NCBI GenBank assembly: GCA_965262425.1
Contig: OZ253536.1
Span: 4,464,001 to 4,528,000 of the forward strand
Source: CAZOZZ01 sp965262425
GTDB lineage: Bacteria > Acidobacteriota > Terriglobia > 20CM-2-55-15
Length of the DNA: 64,000 nt
Direction: 5' to 3'
Shown here: positions 34,738 to 43,246 of the stretch, in pieces
Layout: the number at the start of each line of letters is the position of its first letter
Position numbering within the stretch: position 1 is the stretch's first letter
The notes under the pieces: generated by a model
Databases searched by the model: none
What the model was told of the DNA's origin: nothing
Seen by the model: the letters and a program-made list of their open reading frames with translations, nothing else
Program-made: the position numbers and the translations under genes

Positions 34738-36876
34738 TTAGAAGTCTTCCCAGGCGATGGTCTTGCCCCAGACGATGGTGAAATCTTCGATCTCATCCCA
34801 GGCAATGGTCTTGCCCCAGACGATAGTCTTGGCGTCGATGTCGCCCCATACGATGGTCTTGCCCCACACGATGGTCTTGGCTTCGATCTCATCCCAGGCG
34901 ATGGTCTTGCCCCAGACGATGGTCTTGCCCCAGACAATGGTCTCGCCCCAGACGGCCGTGTAGTCGTCGGTGATCTGGTTCTGGTAGGTCAGGCCCGTGC
35001 CGTTGTCGATGAGCCAGTACTCGTCTTCTTCGACGGTGGCATCGATGTTGGCGGCCAGGTTGACAGCACCGGCGATATTCAGGTAGCCGGCTCCTTCCTG
35101 GAGCGGGTTGGCTGCCGTGTCCTCGGCCGTGTACATCAGGATGCCCTTGACCGCGTTCGGCGTCAGATCCGGGTTCTGCTCCAGGATCAGGGCGACCGCA
35201 GCGGAAACCATGGGTGCGGACATGCTGGTTCCGCTGAGCCACATGTAGTTGGAATCCACAACCACCTGCGGGTATTCCATCGCCAAAATGTTGCCCGGGC
35301 TCATGGGAGCCACGATCTGGGTTCCCGGAGCCGTGATGTCGGGTTTGATGATCTCGTCGTAACGGGTCGGACCTCGGGAGCTGTAAGAGGCAACCGTGTC
35401 GTCGGACCGGCTGGGCGTCCCCCATGCCGTTACCGCGCCGACGGTGATGACCGAAGGCTCGATACCCGGACTGGTGATCCCGCCGTAAACCTCTTCGCCC
35501 TCGATCTGACCGATGTTACCGGCGGCCGCAACGACAACGATGCCGTGCGCGACTGCCATCCGGCTGACCATGGAAAGCGGATCCGTTGCGGCCGCTTCGT
35601 AAGGCTCATGTCCGAGCGACATGTTGATGACGCGGATGTTCAGAGGTCGTCCGTCTTCGGTAGCGCCATCCCTGTTCGTGATGGCCCACTCGACCGCGGC
35701 GATGGCGTCGCTGGTGAAGCCTTTGCCGTTGGCATCGAGTGTCCGAAGATCGATCAAGTGCGCCCCGGAGGTGATTCCGCTGTAGGTCCCGTTGGAGGAA
35801 AGTCCGTCACCGGCGATGATGCCCGCGACGTGTGTTCCGTGACCGAATGGATCGAACGGCGAAGAATCCGGGAACATGGTGAAGTCGACTCTTCCCATCA
35901 GAGACGACTGCAGGTCGGGGACGTCGTCGATACCGCTATCGATAACCGCCACGCCGATTCCGGCACCGGTTCCACCGTAAGTTGCGGCTGCCGCCGTGGC
36001 TCCGGTGACCAGAGAGATGTCGTCATATGCGGTGCGTGTCGTCGTAGCGTCTACCGAGATGCCCGCAACGTTGTCTTCCCCCGCGAGCAGTTCGAGGCCT
36101 TCCAACGACATCTCTACCGCAACACCTGGAAAGTACAGGAACCTGCGGTAAATCGTGCCGCTCAGTCTCCGGAACTGGCCCTCAGTCAACTGGTTGGCAC
36201 CGTCGGTCGCACGAACGATGACACGAGTCACCTGCGCATAAGCGCTCTCGGCCTGCCTGGCAGCGGCCAGGGCCTTCTCGGCGGCCGTTGCCTGCTCGTC
36301 CTCGTCCGCCGCAGCCTGCTGGGTCGCGTCCGTTACTTCCTGTTCCACCTCTTCGTCTGTTCCTTCGGTAGCTATTCCAGAGGTGTCGGGCTCGGGCTCG
36401 CCGTTCTTTGCGGCCGCGCGTCGGGCCTCTCTGGCAGCTCTAGCTGTTTCTCTCGCGGCTCTTTCCGCAGCTGCATTGGCCTCGCGCTCCGCAGCTCTAA
36501 CCGCTTTTTGGGCTTCGCGTGCGGCCTTCCGCTCAGAGGCGGTCTTTGCCTTCGCCAATTTCGCGGCTGCCGCATCGGCCTTCTGGATTTCGCGTGCAGC
36601 GGCCTTTGAAGCTTTATCGGCTGCCCTGGCCGCCTTCTTGGCTACAGCGGCTTCCATCCGGGACTTTGATTTCTCGGCCTTTGCAGCGGCCTTCTCTCTT
36701 TTTTCTTCAGCCTTCTCGGCTTCTTTGGCTATCTTCTTGGCTTCGTCGAGCTTCTCTTGCAATGCCCGATCAATTTTTTGATTCTGCGCAGCGGGAGGCG
36801 TCGCGGTCTGGGCCAACGACCCAACCGGTGTCCCGAGTGCTAAAACGAGTACAAGTAGTAAAGTTTTGATTCGCAT
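34738..36876 (-). CDS. Subtilisin-like S8 peptidase with coiled-coil N-part and VWGK repeat tail
   Basis: A 712-residue exported protease. Signal peptide 1-23 (LLLVLVLALGTPVGSLAQ) is followed by an Ala/Lys/Arg/Glu coiled coil of about 130 residues (36-165), an inhibitor-like or linker domain to about 290 and the S8 domain. The triad is Asp in VAVIDSGIDD (about 310), His in HGTHVAGIIAG (about 347) and Ser in SGTSMSAPM (about 545). Residues about 648-712 are eleven-odd short repeats of type TIVWGKTIAW, spaced by DEIEAK or DIDAK. Related VWG-repeat tails occur on other acidobacterial subtilases; they probably form an extended beta stack or anchor. Upstream gene of two HD-GYP genes. GGAG precedes the ATG. 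Confidence 0.92.
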   Translation of the reverse strand: MRIKTLLLVLVLALGTPVGSLAQTATPPAAQNQKIDRALQEKLDEAKKIAKEAEKAEEKREKAAAKAEKSKSRMEAAVAKKAARAADKASKAAAREIQKADAAAAKLAKAKTASERKAAREAQKAVRAAEREANAAAERAARETARAAREARRAAAKNGEPEPDTSGIATEGTDEEVEQEVTDATQQAAADEDEQATAAEKALAAARQAESAYAQVTRVIVRATDGANQLTEGQFRRLSGTIYRRFLYFPGVAVEMSLEGLELLAGEDNVAGISVDATTTRTAYDDISLVTGATAAAATYGGTGAGIGVAVIDSGIDDVPDLQSSLMGRVDFTMFPDSSPFDPFGHGTHVAGIIAGDGLSSNGTYSGITSGAHLIDLRTLDANGKGFTSDAIAAVEWAITNRDGATEDGRPLNIRVINMSLGHEPYEAAATDPLSMVSRMAVAHGIVVVAAAGNIGQIEGEEVYGGITSPGIEPSVITVGAVTAWGTPSRSDDTVASYSSRGPTRYDEIIKPDITAPGTQIVAPMSPGNILAMEYPQVVVDSNYMWLSGTSMSAPMVSAAVALILEQNPDLTPNAVKGILMYTAEDTAANPLQEGAGYLNIAGAVNLAANIDATVEEDEYWLIDNGTGLTYQNQITDDYTAVWGETIVWGKTIVWGKTIAWDEIEAKTIVWGKTIVWGDIDAKTIVWGKTIAWDEIEDFTIVWGKTIAWEDF

Positions 36877-37040
36877 GTGCGTTGTCTCCTAACGGAGGTT
36901 TGCCGTCACGCATAGCGCGAGCCGGACTCCTCCGCTTCACTCGCTCTTATCGGCGCGAATAGTGTTTGGGTTAGTTTTTTCTGGAGAGGGGTAACAGCCG
37001 CAGTTCAGACTTCGGGACCCCATCACTCCTGCGATTCGGC

Positions 37041-37318
37041 CTAGTAGCCCGTGGTGGAAGTCTGTAGGGTCGCGCGCAGGGGTATTCGGGTCACAGGCGC
37101 GAAATGAGGAGCGGAACGATGCTTTGTCAGGGTGACCGACGAATGACAAAGCCTGTGGCCCGAATACCCCTGCGCCCTTCGGGTTACGACGGCATGGGGC
37201 CATCTGCTGCGTTGGCACTCCTAGATCGATGGCAAGCATCGACGTCGTCGTGCCGCCTTGCAGCTAGCCCCATGGCGCTCGAAACGCGACCCTACAGACT
37301 TCCACCACGGGCTCCTAG
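37041..37318. mobile_element. MITE-B copy 2 (about 270 bp, CTAG on both sides)
   Basis: Inverted ends (AGCCCGTGGTGGAAGTC) are flanked by CTAG at 37041-37044 and 37315-37318. The interior is clearly homologous to the copy at 9348-9637 but differs by substitutions and indels, so it is the older of the two. It fills most of the 558-bp gap between the divergent subtilase and HD-GYP genes; 36877-37040 shows nothing else. Confidence 0.75.
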
Positions 37319-37371
37319 GATGTAGAGAGTATTGAGACCACAGGCTGGTGAGGAGGCAATCGAGAGCTAAA

Positions 37372-37424
37372 GTCCCTGACGCTGGGACCGATAAAGAAAA
37401 CGTATGTGGCGTTGAACCGACGCC
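37372..37424 (+). promoter_or_regulatory. Two hairpins in the leader of the HD-GYP/GAF gene
   Basis: GTCCC/GGGAC with a 7-base loop (37372-37388) and GGCGT/ACGCC with a 7-base loop (37408-37424) lie just before the start codon. The first carries TGACGCT in its loop. This could be a structured leader, but it does not match the c-di-GMP-I riboswitch consensus. Confidence 0.3.
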
Positions 37425-37434
37425 GCATTAGCCA

Positions 37435-39582
37435 TTGGGGGTGGCTGACGTGGGTAGCCAATCAAAGTACAGGGATTTGCCGGCTAAATGCCGGATCGCC
37501 ATCGCCGTATCCTTTACGGTTGGAACGGCATTGGGCCTCGGTGCGTTCCTTCAGTTCGACTGGACCCAGTATTGGGGTTTCCTGGCTATTCTGGGGGTCG
37601 CGACCGTTACGGCGAACACGAAGGTGCGCCTGCTCGGTGGCTCGTCCCTGTCCCTGTTGACCTCGATTGTCCTGATGGCCGTGATCTCGCTTGGCATGGA
37701 GGCCGCGGTTATGCTCGGCGTCATCGGCGTCATTCTTCAGACTGCGGTGCCGGCCCGAACAGTGGTCTCATACAACCTGGCTTTCAACGTGGGGATGATC
37801 GCCGTGACCGTGTGGGGCGCCGGGCTCGCCTACGAACTGGTCAATTTCGGCGGTGTTTCCGGAGCGCTTGTTGCACTGATGGTCGCGTCCTTCGTCTATT
37901 ACCTTGGCAATTCCGTTTTCGTATCCATGATTGTGGCCCTGTCGAGCGGACAGCGAGCTTTCAAGGTCTGGCACGACCACTTCCTGTATACGGCCCCGGC
38001 ATTCTTCATGGCCGGGATCCTGGCCTTCGCAGCCCACGAGATCCTGATCACAGTCCATTTCGGGGTCCTCCTGGTACTGACGCCGATTCTTTACATGAGC
38101 TACTACTCGTACCGTGTGTACCTGGAGAACCTCGAAAAGGAAAAGGCGCACGCCGAGGAAATGGCCCAGCTTCACAAGTCCACGCTCGAAACCCTCGTTC
38201 TCGCGATCGACGCCAAGGATCAGAACCAGGGGCACGTCGTACGGGTCGAGAAATACGCCCGCGCCCTCGCCGTGTCCATGGGGTTGGGCAGCGAAGAGGT
38301 CGAGGGAATTGCCGCGGCCGCCCTCCTCCACGACATCGGCAAGCTGGCCGTACCCGAGTACATCCTTCGGAAAGAGGGCGCCTTGACGGTGGAAGAGATG
38401 GACAAGATGAAGCTCCATTGCAACACCGGAGCCGACATCATCGCCAACATCAACTTTTCCTATCCAGTGGAAGATGCCATACGCTATCACCACGAGCGCT
38501 TCAACGGTTCGGGCTATCCCGAAGGGCTGAAAGGAACCGAAATTTCCTTTGGCGCCAGACTCCTGGCAGTTGTGGATTCGTGTGAAGGCTTCATGGCGCG
38601 GGATGGCCACCTGACCGTCAGCGCCGATGCGGCGATCGACATGCTCCGGAGGGACGCCGGAGTCCTCTTCGATCCTGAAATCGTGGAAGCGTGGAGCGAG
38701 ATTTGCCAGGAGGTCACCGCCGAGTTCGAGGTGAAAGAAGACGGATCCGAGGTTACCACTCCCTACACGGAAATCGAGCGAGCGGCTTCAGAAGTCAATT
38801 CGCTCGACTCACTGTCCGAATCGATCACGAGCATGGAATCAGTCCGGGAGATCGCCTTGACCGCCACCCGAATGCTGCAGGAAAAGGTCCAATCCTGCAC
38901 GGCCGTGTTCTGGATCTTGCGAGAGGACGAACTGGTCTCCTGCAGCGAATCTCCCGAAGACGCCGTGATGATGCCTCTAGGGGCCGGTGTGGCGGGCTGG
39001 GTGGCGGCCGAGCAGAGCCCCTGCGTCAACATCAAGGAAAACTTCGGTTCGTACCAGGGTTCCAGGATCGTTGCCGTGCCGGTCGTTTTCGACGGCGAGA
39101 CTGTCGGCGTGCTGTCTCTCTATCGCGGAAACCCTGAATTCAGCGCCGACGAACTGCGGCTGGTCAACGCCACCGCCGATCGGATCGCCGCGGCGATCAA
39201 TAAAGCCAGCACGTTGGAAGCCGCTATCCAGGATGCATCATCCGACCGGCTGACCGGTCTGGCGAACCGAAGAGCCTCGAGGAGGCATTCGAGAAGCTCG
39301 ACGGTCACCCGTTCTCCATCGTCCTGTTTGACATCAACGCCTTTAAGGCGGTCAACGACACATTCGGGCACCATGCCGGTGATGACGCGCTCGTACGTAT
39401 CGCAGAACACCTGCAGTCCAGTTTTGAGTCCCACGAGGTCGTCTGCCGGCTCGGCGGAGACGAGTTCCTGGTCGCGACTCCGGATTCCACTTTCAACACG
39501 CGCCGGAAGATACGCGATTTCAGAAAGCTGGTGGCTCAGGATGCCGATTTCGAGCGATACCTGGAGTTTGGATTCGGCGTAA
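37435..39582 (+). CDS. Membrane HD-GYP/GAF protein (frameshifted before GGDEF)
   Basis: Seven or so membrane helices (about residues 20-225) lead into a short coiled coil (ENLEKEKAHAEEMAQLH), an intact HD-GYP domain (GHVVRVEKYARAL, LLHDIGKLAVPEY, YHHERFNGSGYPEGL, about 245-420) and a GAF domain (about 455-605). After the GGDEF lead-in DRLTGLANRR the frame is lost at about 39271-39273, and the last 100 or so residues of this frame are meaningless. The lost GGDEF domain continues in the frame ending at 39716. One missing base (an A or G in CGAAGA) explains it. Start TTG 37435 is uncertain; GTG 37450 has a better ribosome site. Confidence 0.82.
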   Translation: MGVADVGSQSKYRDLPAKCRIAIAVSFTVGTALGLGAFLQFDWTQYWGFLAILGVATVTANTKVRLLGGSSLSLLTSIVLMAVISLGMEAAVMLGVIGVILQTAVPARTVVSYNLAFNVGMIAVTVWGAGLAYELVNFGGVSGALVALMVASFVYYLGNSVFVSMIVALSSGQRAFKVWHDHFLYTAPAFFMAGILAFAAHEILITVHFGVLLVLTPILYMSYYSYRVYLENLEKEKAHAEEMAQLHKSTLETLVLAIDAKDQNQGHVVRVEKYARALAVSMGLGSEEVEGIAAAALLHDIGKLAVPEYILRKEGALTVEEMDKMKLHCNTGADIIANINFSYPVEDAIRYHHERFNGSGYPEGLKGTEISFGARLLAVVDSCEGFMARDGHLTVSADAAIDMLRRDAGVLFDPEIVEAWSEICQEVTAEFEVKEDGSEVTTPYTEIERAASEVNSLDSLSESITSMESVREIALTATRMLQEKVQSCTAVFWILREDELVSCSESPEDAVMMPLGAGVAGWVAAEQSPCVNIKENFGSYQGSRIVAVPVVFDGETVGVLSLYRGNPEFSADELRLVNATADRIAAAINKASTLEAAIQDASSDRLTGLANRRASRRHSRSSTVTRSPSSCLTSTPLRRSTTHSGTMPVMTRSYVSQNTCSPVLSPTRSSAGSAETSSWSRLRIPLSTRAGRYAISESWWLRMPISSDTWSLDSA

Positions 39583-39716
39583 GCTGGGGAGTGGCCTGCG
39601 GTCCCGACGATGGCGCCGGCCTGAACGACGTCACCGCAGTCGCGGACAGGCGGATGTACAACTTCAAGGTCCGAATGAAAAGGACGGATCGGGTCTCCCT
39701 ACCCGCTGCCAGATAA
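39273..39716 (+). pseudogene. GGDEF domain separated by frameshift from the HD-GYP/GAF protein
   Basis: In this frame the sequence reads SLEEAFEKLDGHPFSIVLFD, then AFKAVNDTFGHHAGDDAL, RLGGDEFLVA and a normal end of a diguanylate cyclase domain. The GGDEF signature is intact. It joins the upstream frame directly at LANRR/SLEE. The shift is either a real mutation that leaves an HD-GYP/GAF protein without its cyclase, or a single-base assembly error. Confidence 0.8.
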
Positions 39717-39807
39717 GCCTTTCAGAAGTCCAAAGCCACACGCAGATCACGCAGATCACGCGGATTCAGGGAGATCTTGTCCTGCTCCGATTCCGAATAA
39801 TCTGCTT

Positions 39808-39987
39808 AGGGTCCGCTCAACAATAACTTCACAGAGTTGGCGCCCAGATTTGCGTCAGATTCGGTCGCGACCGATTGAGCAGACCGGAGGAATAGCCCGG
39901 CTATTTCGAGGATCTGCGATTGAGGAGCGGCCGAAGATGACGTGAAGATGGGATGCCAAAATGTGAAGTTATTATTGAGTGGGCCCT
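39808..39987. mobile_element. MITE-D full copy (180 bp, 26-bp inverted ends)
   Basis: The ends AGGGTCCGCTCAACAATAAC and AGGGCCCACTCAATAATAAC (both continuing CTTCACA) match at 23 of 26 positions. The core contains a small AATAGCC/GGCTATT hairpin. The core recurs at 41833-41974 and the ends recur at 17706 and 28027. No clear target duplication is seen. It lies in the 414-bp gap before the MscS gene, which holds nothing else recognisable. Confidence 0.65.
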
Positions 39988-40130
39988 CAATCCGCGTAAT
40001 CTGCGACGGACTTCCGACTCCCTCGAAATTCTCGATCAAGCTTCCGCTCGATACCAGCGGAACTCCAGGTCCATGATCAAGTGATGTTAAGATCTATGCG
40101 CGTGATTTGCAGACAGGTGGACGAAACCCA

Positions 40131-41378
40131 ATGAGTAACGTACTCGACATCCTGGCCCAGTATCCGCTGGCGGCTACGGCCGTCGGACTCGTCCTGGTGA
40201 CGATCCTGGCGTATATCGCCGACGCGGTCGCTAAGAAGGTCATCCTCACCACGATCAAGCGCCTGGTACGGGAAACCAACTTCGAATTCGACGATGTCCT
40301 TTTCGAATACGATGTTTTCGGAAGGCTGGCCCACCTGGCGCCGGCCCTGGCGATCTATTTCGGAATCCGACTTGTTCCTGGAGCGAATGAGCAAGTGGAC
40401 CTCGTCGTCCAACACGTCGCCGCGGCGACGATGGTCCTGATTGGCATTTCGGCTACGACTGCCTTTCTGTCCGCCCTGAGCAAGACCTACGCGACGAGCG
40501 AGCTTGCCGAAGGCCGGCCGATCGAAGCGTACGTTCAGGTCGCCAAAATCGCGATTTACATCTTGGGCGGGGTGGTGTTCGTCGCCACATTGACGGGCCG
40601 GTCGCCTTTGATCCTGTTGAGCGGGATCGGTGCCGTGACCGCCGTCCTGTTACTGGTCTTTCGCGACACGATCCTTTCGTTCGTGGCCAGCATTGAGATG
40701 GCCAGCTACGACATGGTGCGCGTCGGGGACTGGATCGAGGTGAAGCAGTACGGCGCCGACGGCGACGTGATCGAGTTGACGCTGCACACCGTAAAGATTC
40801 GGAACTTCGACAACACGATCACCACGATTCCGACGTCCACGCTCACCGACCAGCCTTTCAAGAACTGGCGCGCGATGACCGATTCGGGCGGCCGTCGGAT
40901 CAAGCGTTCCTTCTACATCGACATGAACTCGATTCGTTTCCTCGAAGAGGACGACCTGGACCGATTGGAGAAGTTCGCGAGCTTAAAGGATTACATCCGG
41001 CGGAAACGGACGGAATTGATGGAGTTCAATAAGTCCTTTGAGAACGACAACGATCCTGGCCTTGTCATCAATTCGCGCCGTCTCACCAACGTCGGTACGC
41101 TTCGGGCCTATTTGGTGAACTATCTGCGTAGCCATCCGAAAATTCATCAGAACATGACCCTGCTCGTGCGGCAGCTCAACCCCACTCCCGACGGGCTTCC
41201 GATCGAGCTCTACGTCTTCACCAACGACACCGGCTGGGTTGCCTACGAGGACATTCAGGCCGACATTTTCGATCACATATTTTCGATCGTTCCGGAATTC
41301 GGTCTTCGCGTGTTCCAGCACGCCACAGGCGGTGATTTTGCCTCGATCGGTTCCGAGCGGGACGGCCCGACAGAGTGA
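40131..41378 (+). CDS. MscS-family mechanosensitive channel (YbdG-like)
   Basis: A 415-residue protein with about five membrane helices in the first 190 residues. The pore-lining helix region (LLSGIGAVTAVLLLVFRDTILSFVASI-type) is followed by the MscS beta domain (GDWIEVKQYGADGDVIELTL, TIPTSTLTDQPFKNW) and a C-terminal alpha-beta domain ending GLRVFQHATG. The segment KRSFYIDMNSIRFL and the GLPIELYVFTND stretch are typical of the YbdG/miniconductance branch. It releases solutes under osmotic downshock. The ATG at 40131 is preferred over a longer reading because AGGTGGACG precedes it. Confidence 0.92.
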   Translation: MSNVLDILAQYPLAATAVGLVLVTILAYIADAVAKKVILTTIKRLVRETNFEFDDVLFEYDVFGRLAHLAPALAIYFGIRLVPGANEQVDLVVQHVAAATMVLIGISATTAFLSALSKTYATSELAEGRPIEAYVQVAKIAIYILGGVVFVATLTGRSPLILLSGIGAVTAVLLLVFRDTILSFVASIEMASYDMVRVGDWIEVKQYGADGDVIELTLHTVKIRNFDNTITTIPTSTLTDQPFKNWRAMTDSGGRRIKRSFYIDMNSIRFLEEDDLDRLEKFASLKDYIRRKRTELMEFNKSFENDNDPGLVINSRRLTNVGTLRAYLVNYLRSHPKIHQNMTLLVRQLNPTPDGLPIELYVFTNDTGWVAYEDIQADIFDHIFSIVPEFGLRVFQHATGGDFASIGSERDGPTE

Positions 41379-41423
41379 AGAGTCATTCTCAGACGTGTTG
41401 AAACAATAGTTGAGGAGATCCCA

Positions 41424-41819
41424 ATGGCAACGTTTCCCGAAGAATTCATGGACATCATGAACAGCAAATCCCTTGCAAGCCTTGGAACGGCGATGGCCGA
41501 CGGTAGCCCTCAAGTAAGCCCGGTGTGGTTCAGCCACGACGGCACCCATATTTTCGTGAACAGCGCGGAAGGTCGGGTGAAGGACCGCAATATCCGAAGG
41601 AATCGGAATGTCGCCCTCGCCATCGTCGATCTGGCCAACCCCTACCGTCACATTGCGATCAGGGGCGAAGTCGTCGAGATCACGAACGACGGGGCCGACG
41701 ACCACATCGATGCACTTGCCAAGAAGTACCTGGACGAGGACAAGTATCCATTTCGCCAGGAAGGCGAGGTCCGCGTGATCTACAAGATCCGCCCCGACCG
41801 CGTCGCCACCATGGGGTAA
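41424..41819 (+). CDS. PPOX-class flavin/F420-dependent oxidoreductase
   Basis: A 131-residue split-barrel flavoprotein of the pyridoxamine-5-phosphate oxidase-like class. SLGTAMADGSPQVSPVWF, RVKDRNIRRNRNVALAIVD and YRHIAIRGEVVEI match the family often annotated as F420-dependent; whether this organism makes F420 is not shown here. GAGGAG lies 8 bp before the ATG. Next in line is a ferredoxin-MBL fusion, 150 bp on, possibly a redox pair. Confidence 0.88.
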   Translation: MATFPEEFMDIMNSKSLASLGTAMADGSPQVSPVWFSHDGTHIFVNSAEGRVKDRNIRRNRNVALAIVDLANPYRHIAIRGEVVEITNDGADDHIDALAKKYLDEDKYPFRQEGEVRVIYKIRPDRVATMG

Positions 41820-41832
41820 GAATGGGGGCAAA

Positions 41833-41974
41833 AATAACTTCACAGAATTGGCGCCCAGATTTGCGTCAGATTCGGTCGCGACCGATTGAGCAGACCGGAG
41901 GAATAGCCTCGCTATTTCGAGGATCTGCGATTGAGGAGCGGCCGAAGATGGCGTGAAGATGGGATGACAAAATG
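41833..41974. repeat. MITE-D partial copy abutting the ferredoxin-MBL start codon
   Basis: Nearly identical to 39822-39963 of the full copy but without the outer ends on either side. Homology runs through CAAAATG, whose ATG is the start codon of the downstream gene. The element therefore makes up the entire leader of that gene. Confidence 0.65.
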
Positions 41975-42838
41975 GCCGATTTGCATGCCATCCTGCCCGG
42001 TAACGTTGCCGGCAACTTCTTCGTTGACGATACGTGCATCGGTTGCGATCTGTGCCGTCAGATCGCTCCGGAATCGTTCCGTCACGAGGATGAGCAATCT
42101 GTCGTCTACCGCCAGCCGGAGGGGGACTCTGAAGTTCGCGCGGTAGAGATGTCGATTCTGACCTGTCCGACGGGGTCGATCGGGACCCGGGAGAAGACGG
42201 ATTTCCGAGAGGCCCGGCGATCTTATCCCGAAGTCGTTGAAGACAACGTCCATTTTTGCGGGTTTGCATCAAGGGATTCCTTCGGCGCTTCCAGCTATCT
42301 GATCGTCCGTCCGGAAGGTAACGTACTGGTCGACTCGCCGCGATTCGCCAGGCCGCTGGTTCGCCGGATCGAGGAACTGGGAGGGGTGTCCACCATGTTC
42401 CTCTCTCATCGCGATGACGTGGCCGATCACGAGAGGTTTCACGCCCACTTTGGCTGTGACAGGATCATTCACACCCATGAAGGCCGTGCGGTTCGAGCGG
42501 AAATATTTCTTGATGGAACGACCCCTGTCGAACTCGACCCGGACCTCACGGCGATTCCCACTCCCGGCCATACGAGAGGCCATGCCGTTCTCCTCTACGA
42601 CAACCGCTTTCTCTTCACAGGAGACCATCTCGCGTGGTCGCCGAACTACAGGCACCTGATCGCTTTTCGCAGGCACAACTGGTACTCGTGGCCCGAGACA
42701 ATTCGATCGATGGCCCGGTTGTTGGATCATCGCTTCGAGTGGGTCCTGCCCGGCCATGGCCGCCGCGCGCACTACCCCGCGCCCCTGATGCATCAGAAGG
42801 TCGCGGAATGTGTGGAATGGATGAAGCGAGTCGCATAA
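41972..42838 (+). CDS. Ferredoxin and MBL-fold hydrolase fusion
   Basis: A 288-residue protein. Residues 18-75 form a 4Fe-4S ferredoxin (CIGCDLC with a fourth Cys in TCPTGSIG), lacking a second cluster. Residues about 90-285 form an MBL domain with ligands in SHRDDVADHERF, TPGHTRGH, FTGDHLAW and LPGHGRRAHY. The fused arrangement suggests a redox or oxygen-linked hydrolase; the reaction is unknown. The start matches the usual N-terminus of such proteins (NVAGNFFVDDTCIGC), so the ATG at 41972 is native although it touches a repeat element. Confidence 0.88.
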   Translation: MADLHAILPGNVAGNFFVDDTCIGCDLCRQIAPESFRHEDEQSVVYRQPEGDSEVRAVEMSILTCPTGSIGTREKTDFREARRSYPEVVEDNVHFCGFASRDSFGASSYLIVRPEGNVLVDSPRFARPLVRRIEELGGVSTMFLSHRDDVADHERFHAHFGCDRIIHTHEGRAVRAEIFLDGTTPVELDPDLTAIPTPGHTRGHAVLLYDNRFLFTGDHLAWSPNYRHLIAFRRHNWYSWPETIRSMARLLDHRFEWVLPGHGRRAHYPAPLMHQKVAECVEWMKRVA

Positions 42839-42849
42839 GATTATCATTC

Positions 42850-43182
42850 GTTTTTTTGGGTCTTCCGCAGAATTTGTGGGTAAAACCGTCTTCCATCGCC
42901 GCTTGAGGAGACCACGGTGCTCGCCAAGCCTCAAGGCTTCCCTCGCAAGCTCGGCGGCTGCGCCGGCCTTGACCCTCGGCTGCGCTCCGCGGTGTCGGCT
43001 GGTGTGGGCGATGGGGAACGGGGCCTCCGGCGGGGGCTCCGGGCACCGGGTGTAGGCGTCCGACCGAAGTGGGTACTGGAATATTCGCCGTCGAACAAAA
43101 GAATAAGGTACTTTGTTTCAATTACTTATGTGCGCACAGGCCTTTGGACTGCCCACAAATTCTGCGGAGGAGGCGATTTTTT
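42850..43182. mobile_element. MITE-C copy 2 (317 bp)
   Basis: The element at 42858-43174 is almost base-for-base identical to the copies at 12513 and 56067. Flanks are GTTTTTTT (42850-42857) and GATTTTTT (43175-43182), an 8-bp duplication with one difference. It occupies most of the 408-bp gap between the ferredoxin-MBL gene and the M16 gene, ending 72 bp before the latter. Confidence 0.85.
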
Positions 43183-43246
43183 TAAATCCCCAAGCTGGGC
43201 AGTGTGGATTCTGGGTCGTCGGAACCTGCCTGTCGCGAGGTGACGC

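Noticed and set aside
37372..37424. c-di-GMP-I (GEMM) riboswitch
   Set aside because: The conserved GEMM core and tetraloop receptor sequences are absent.
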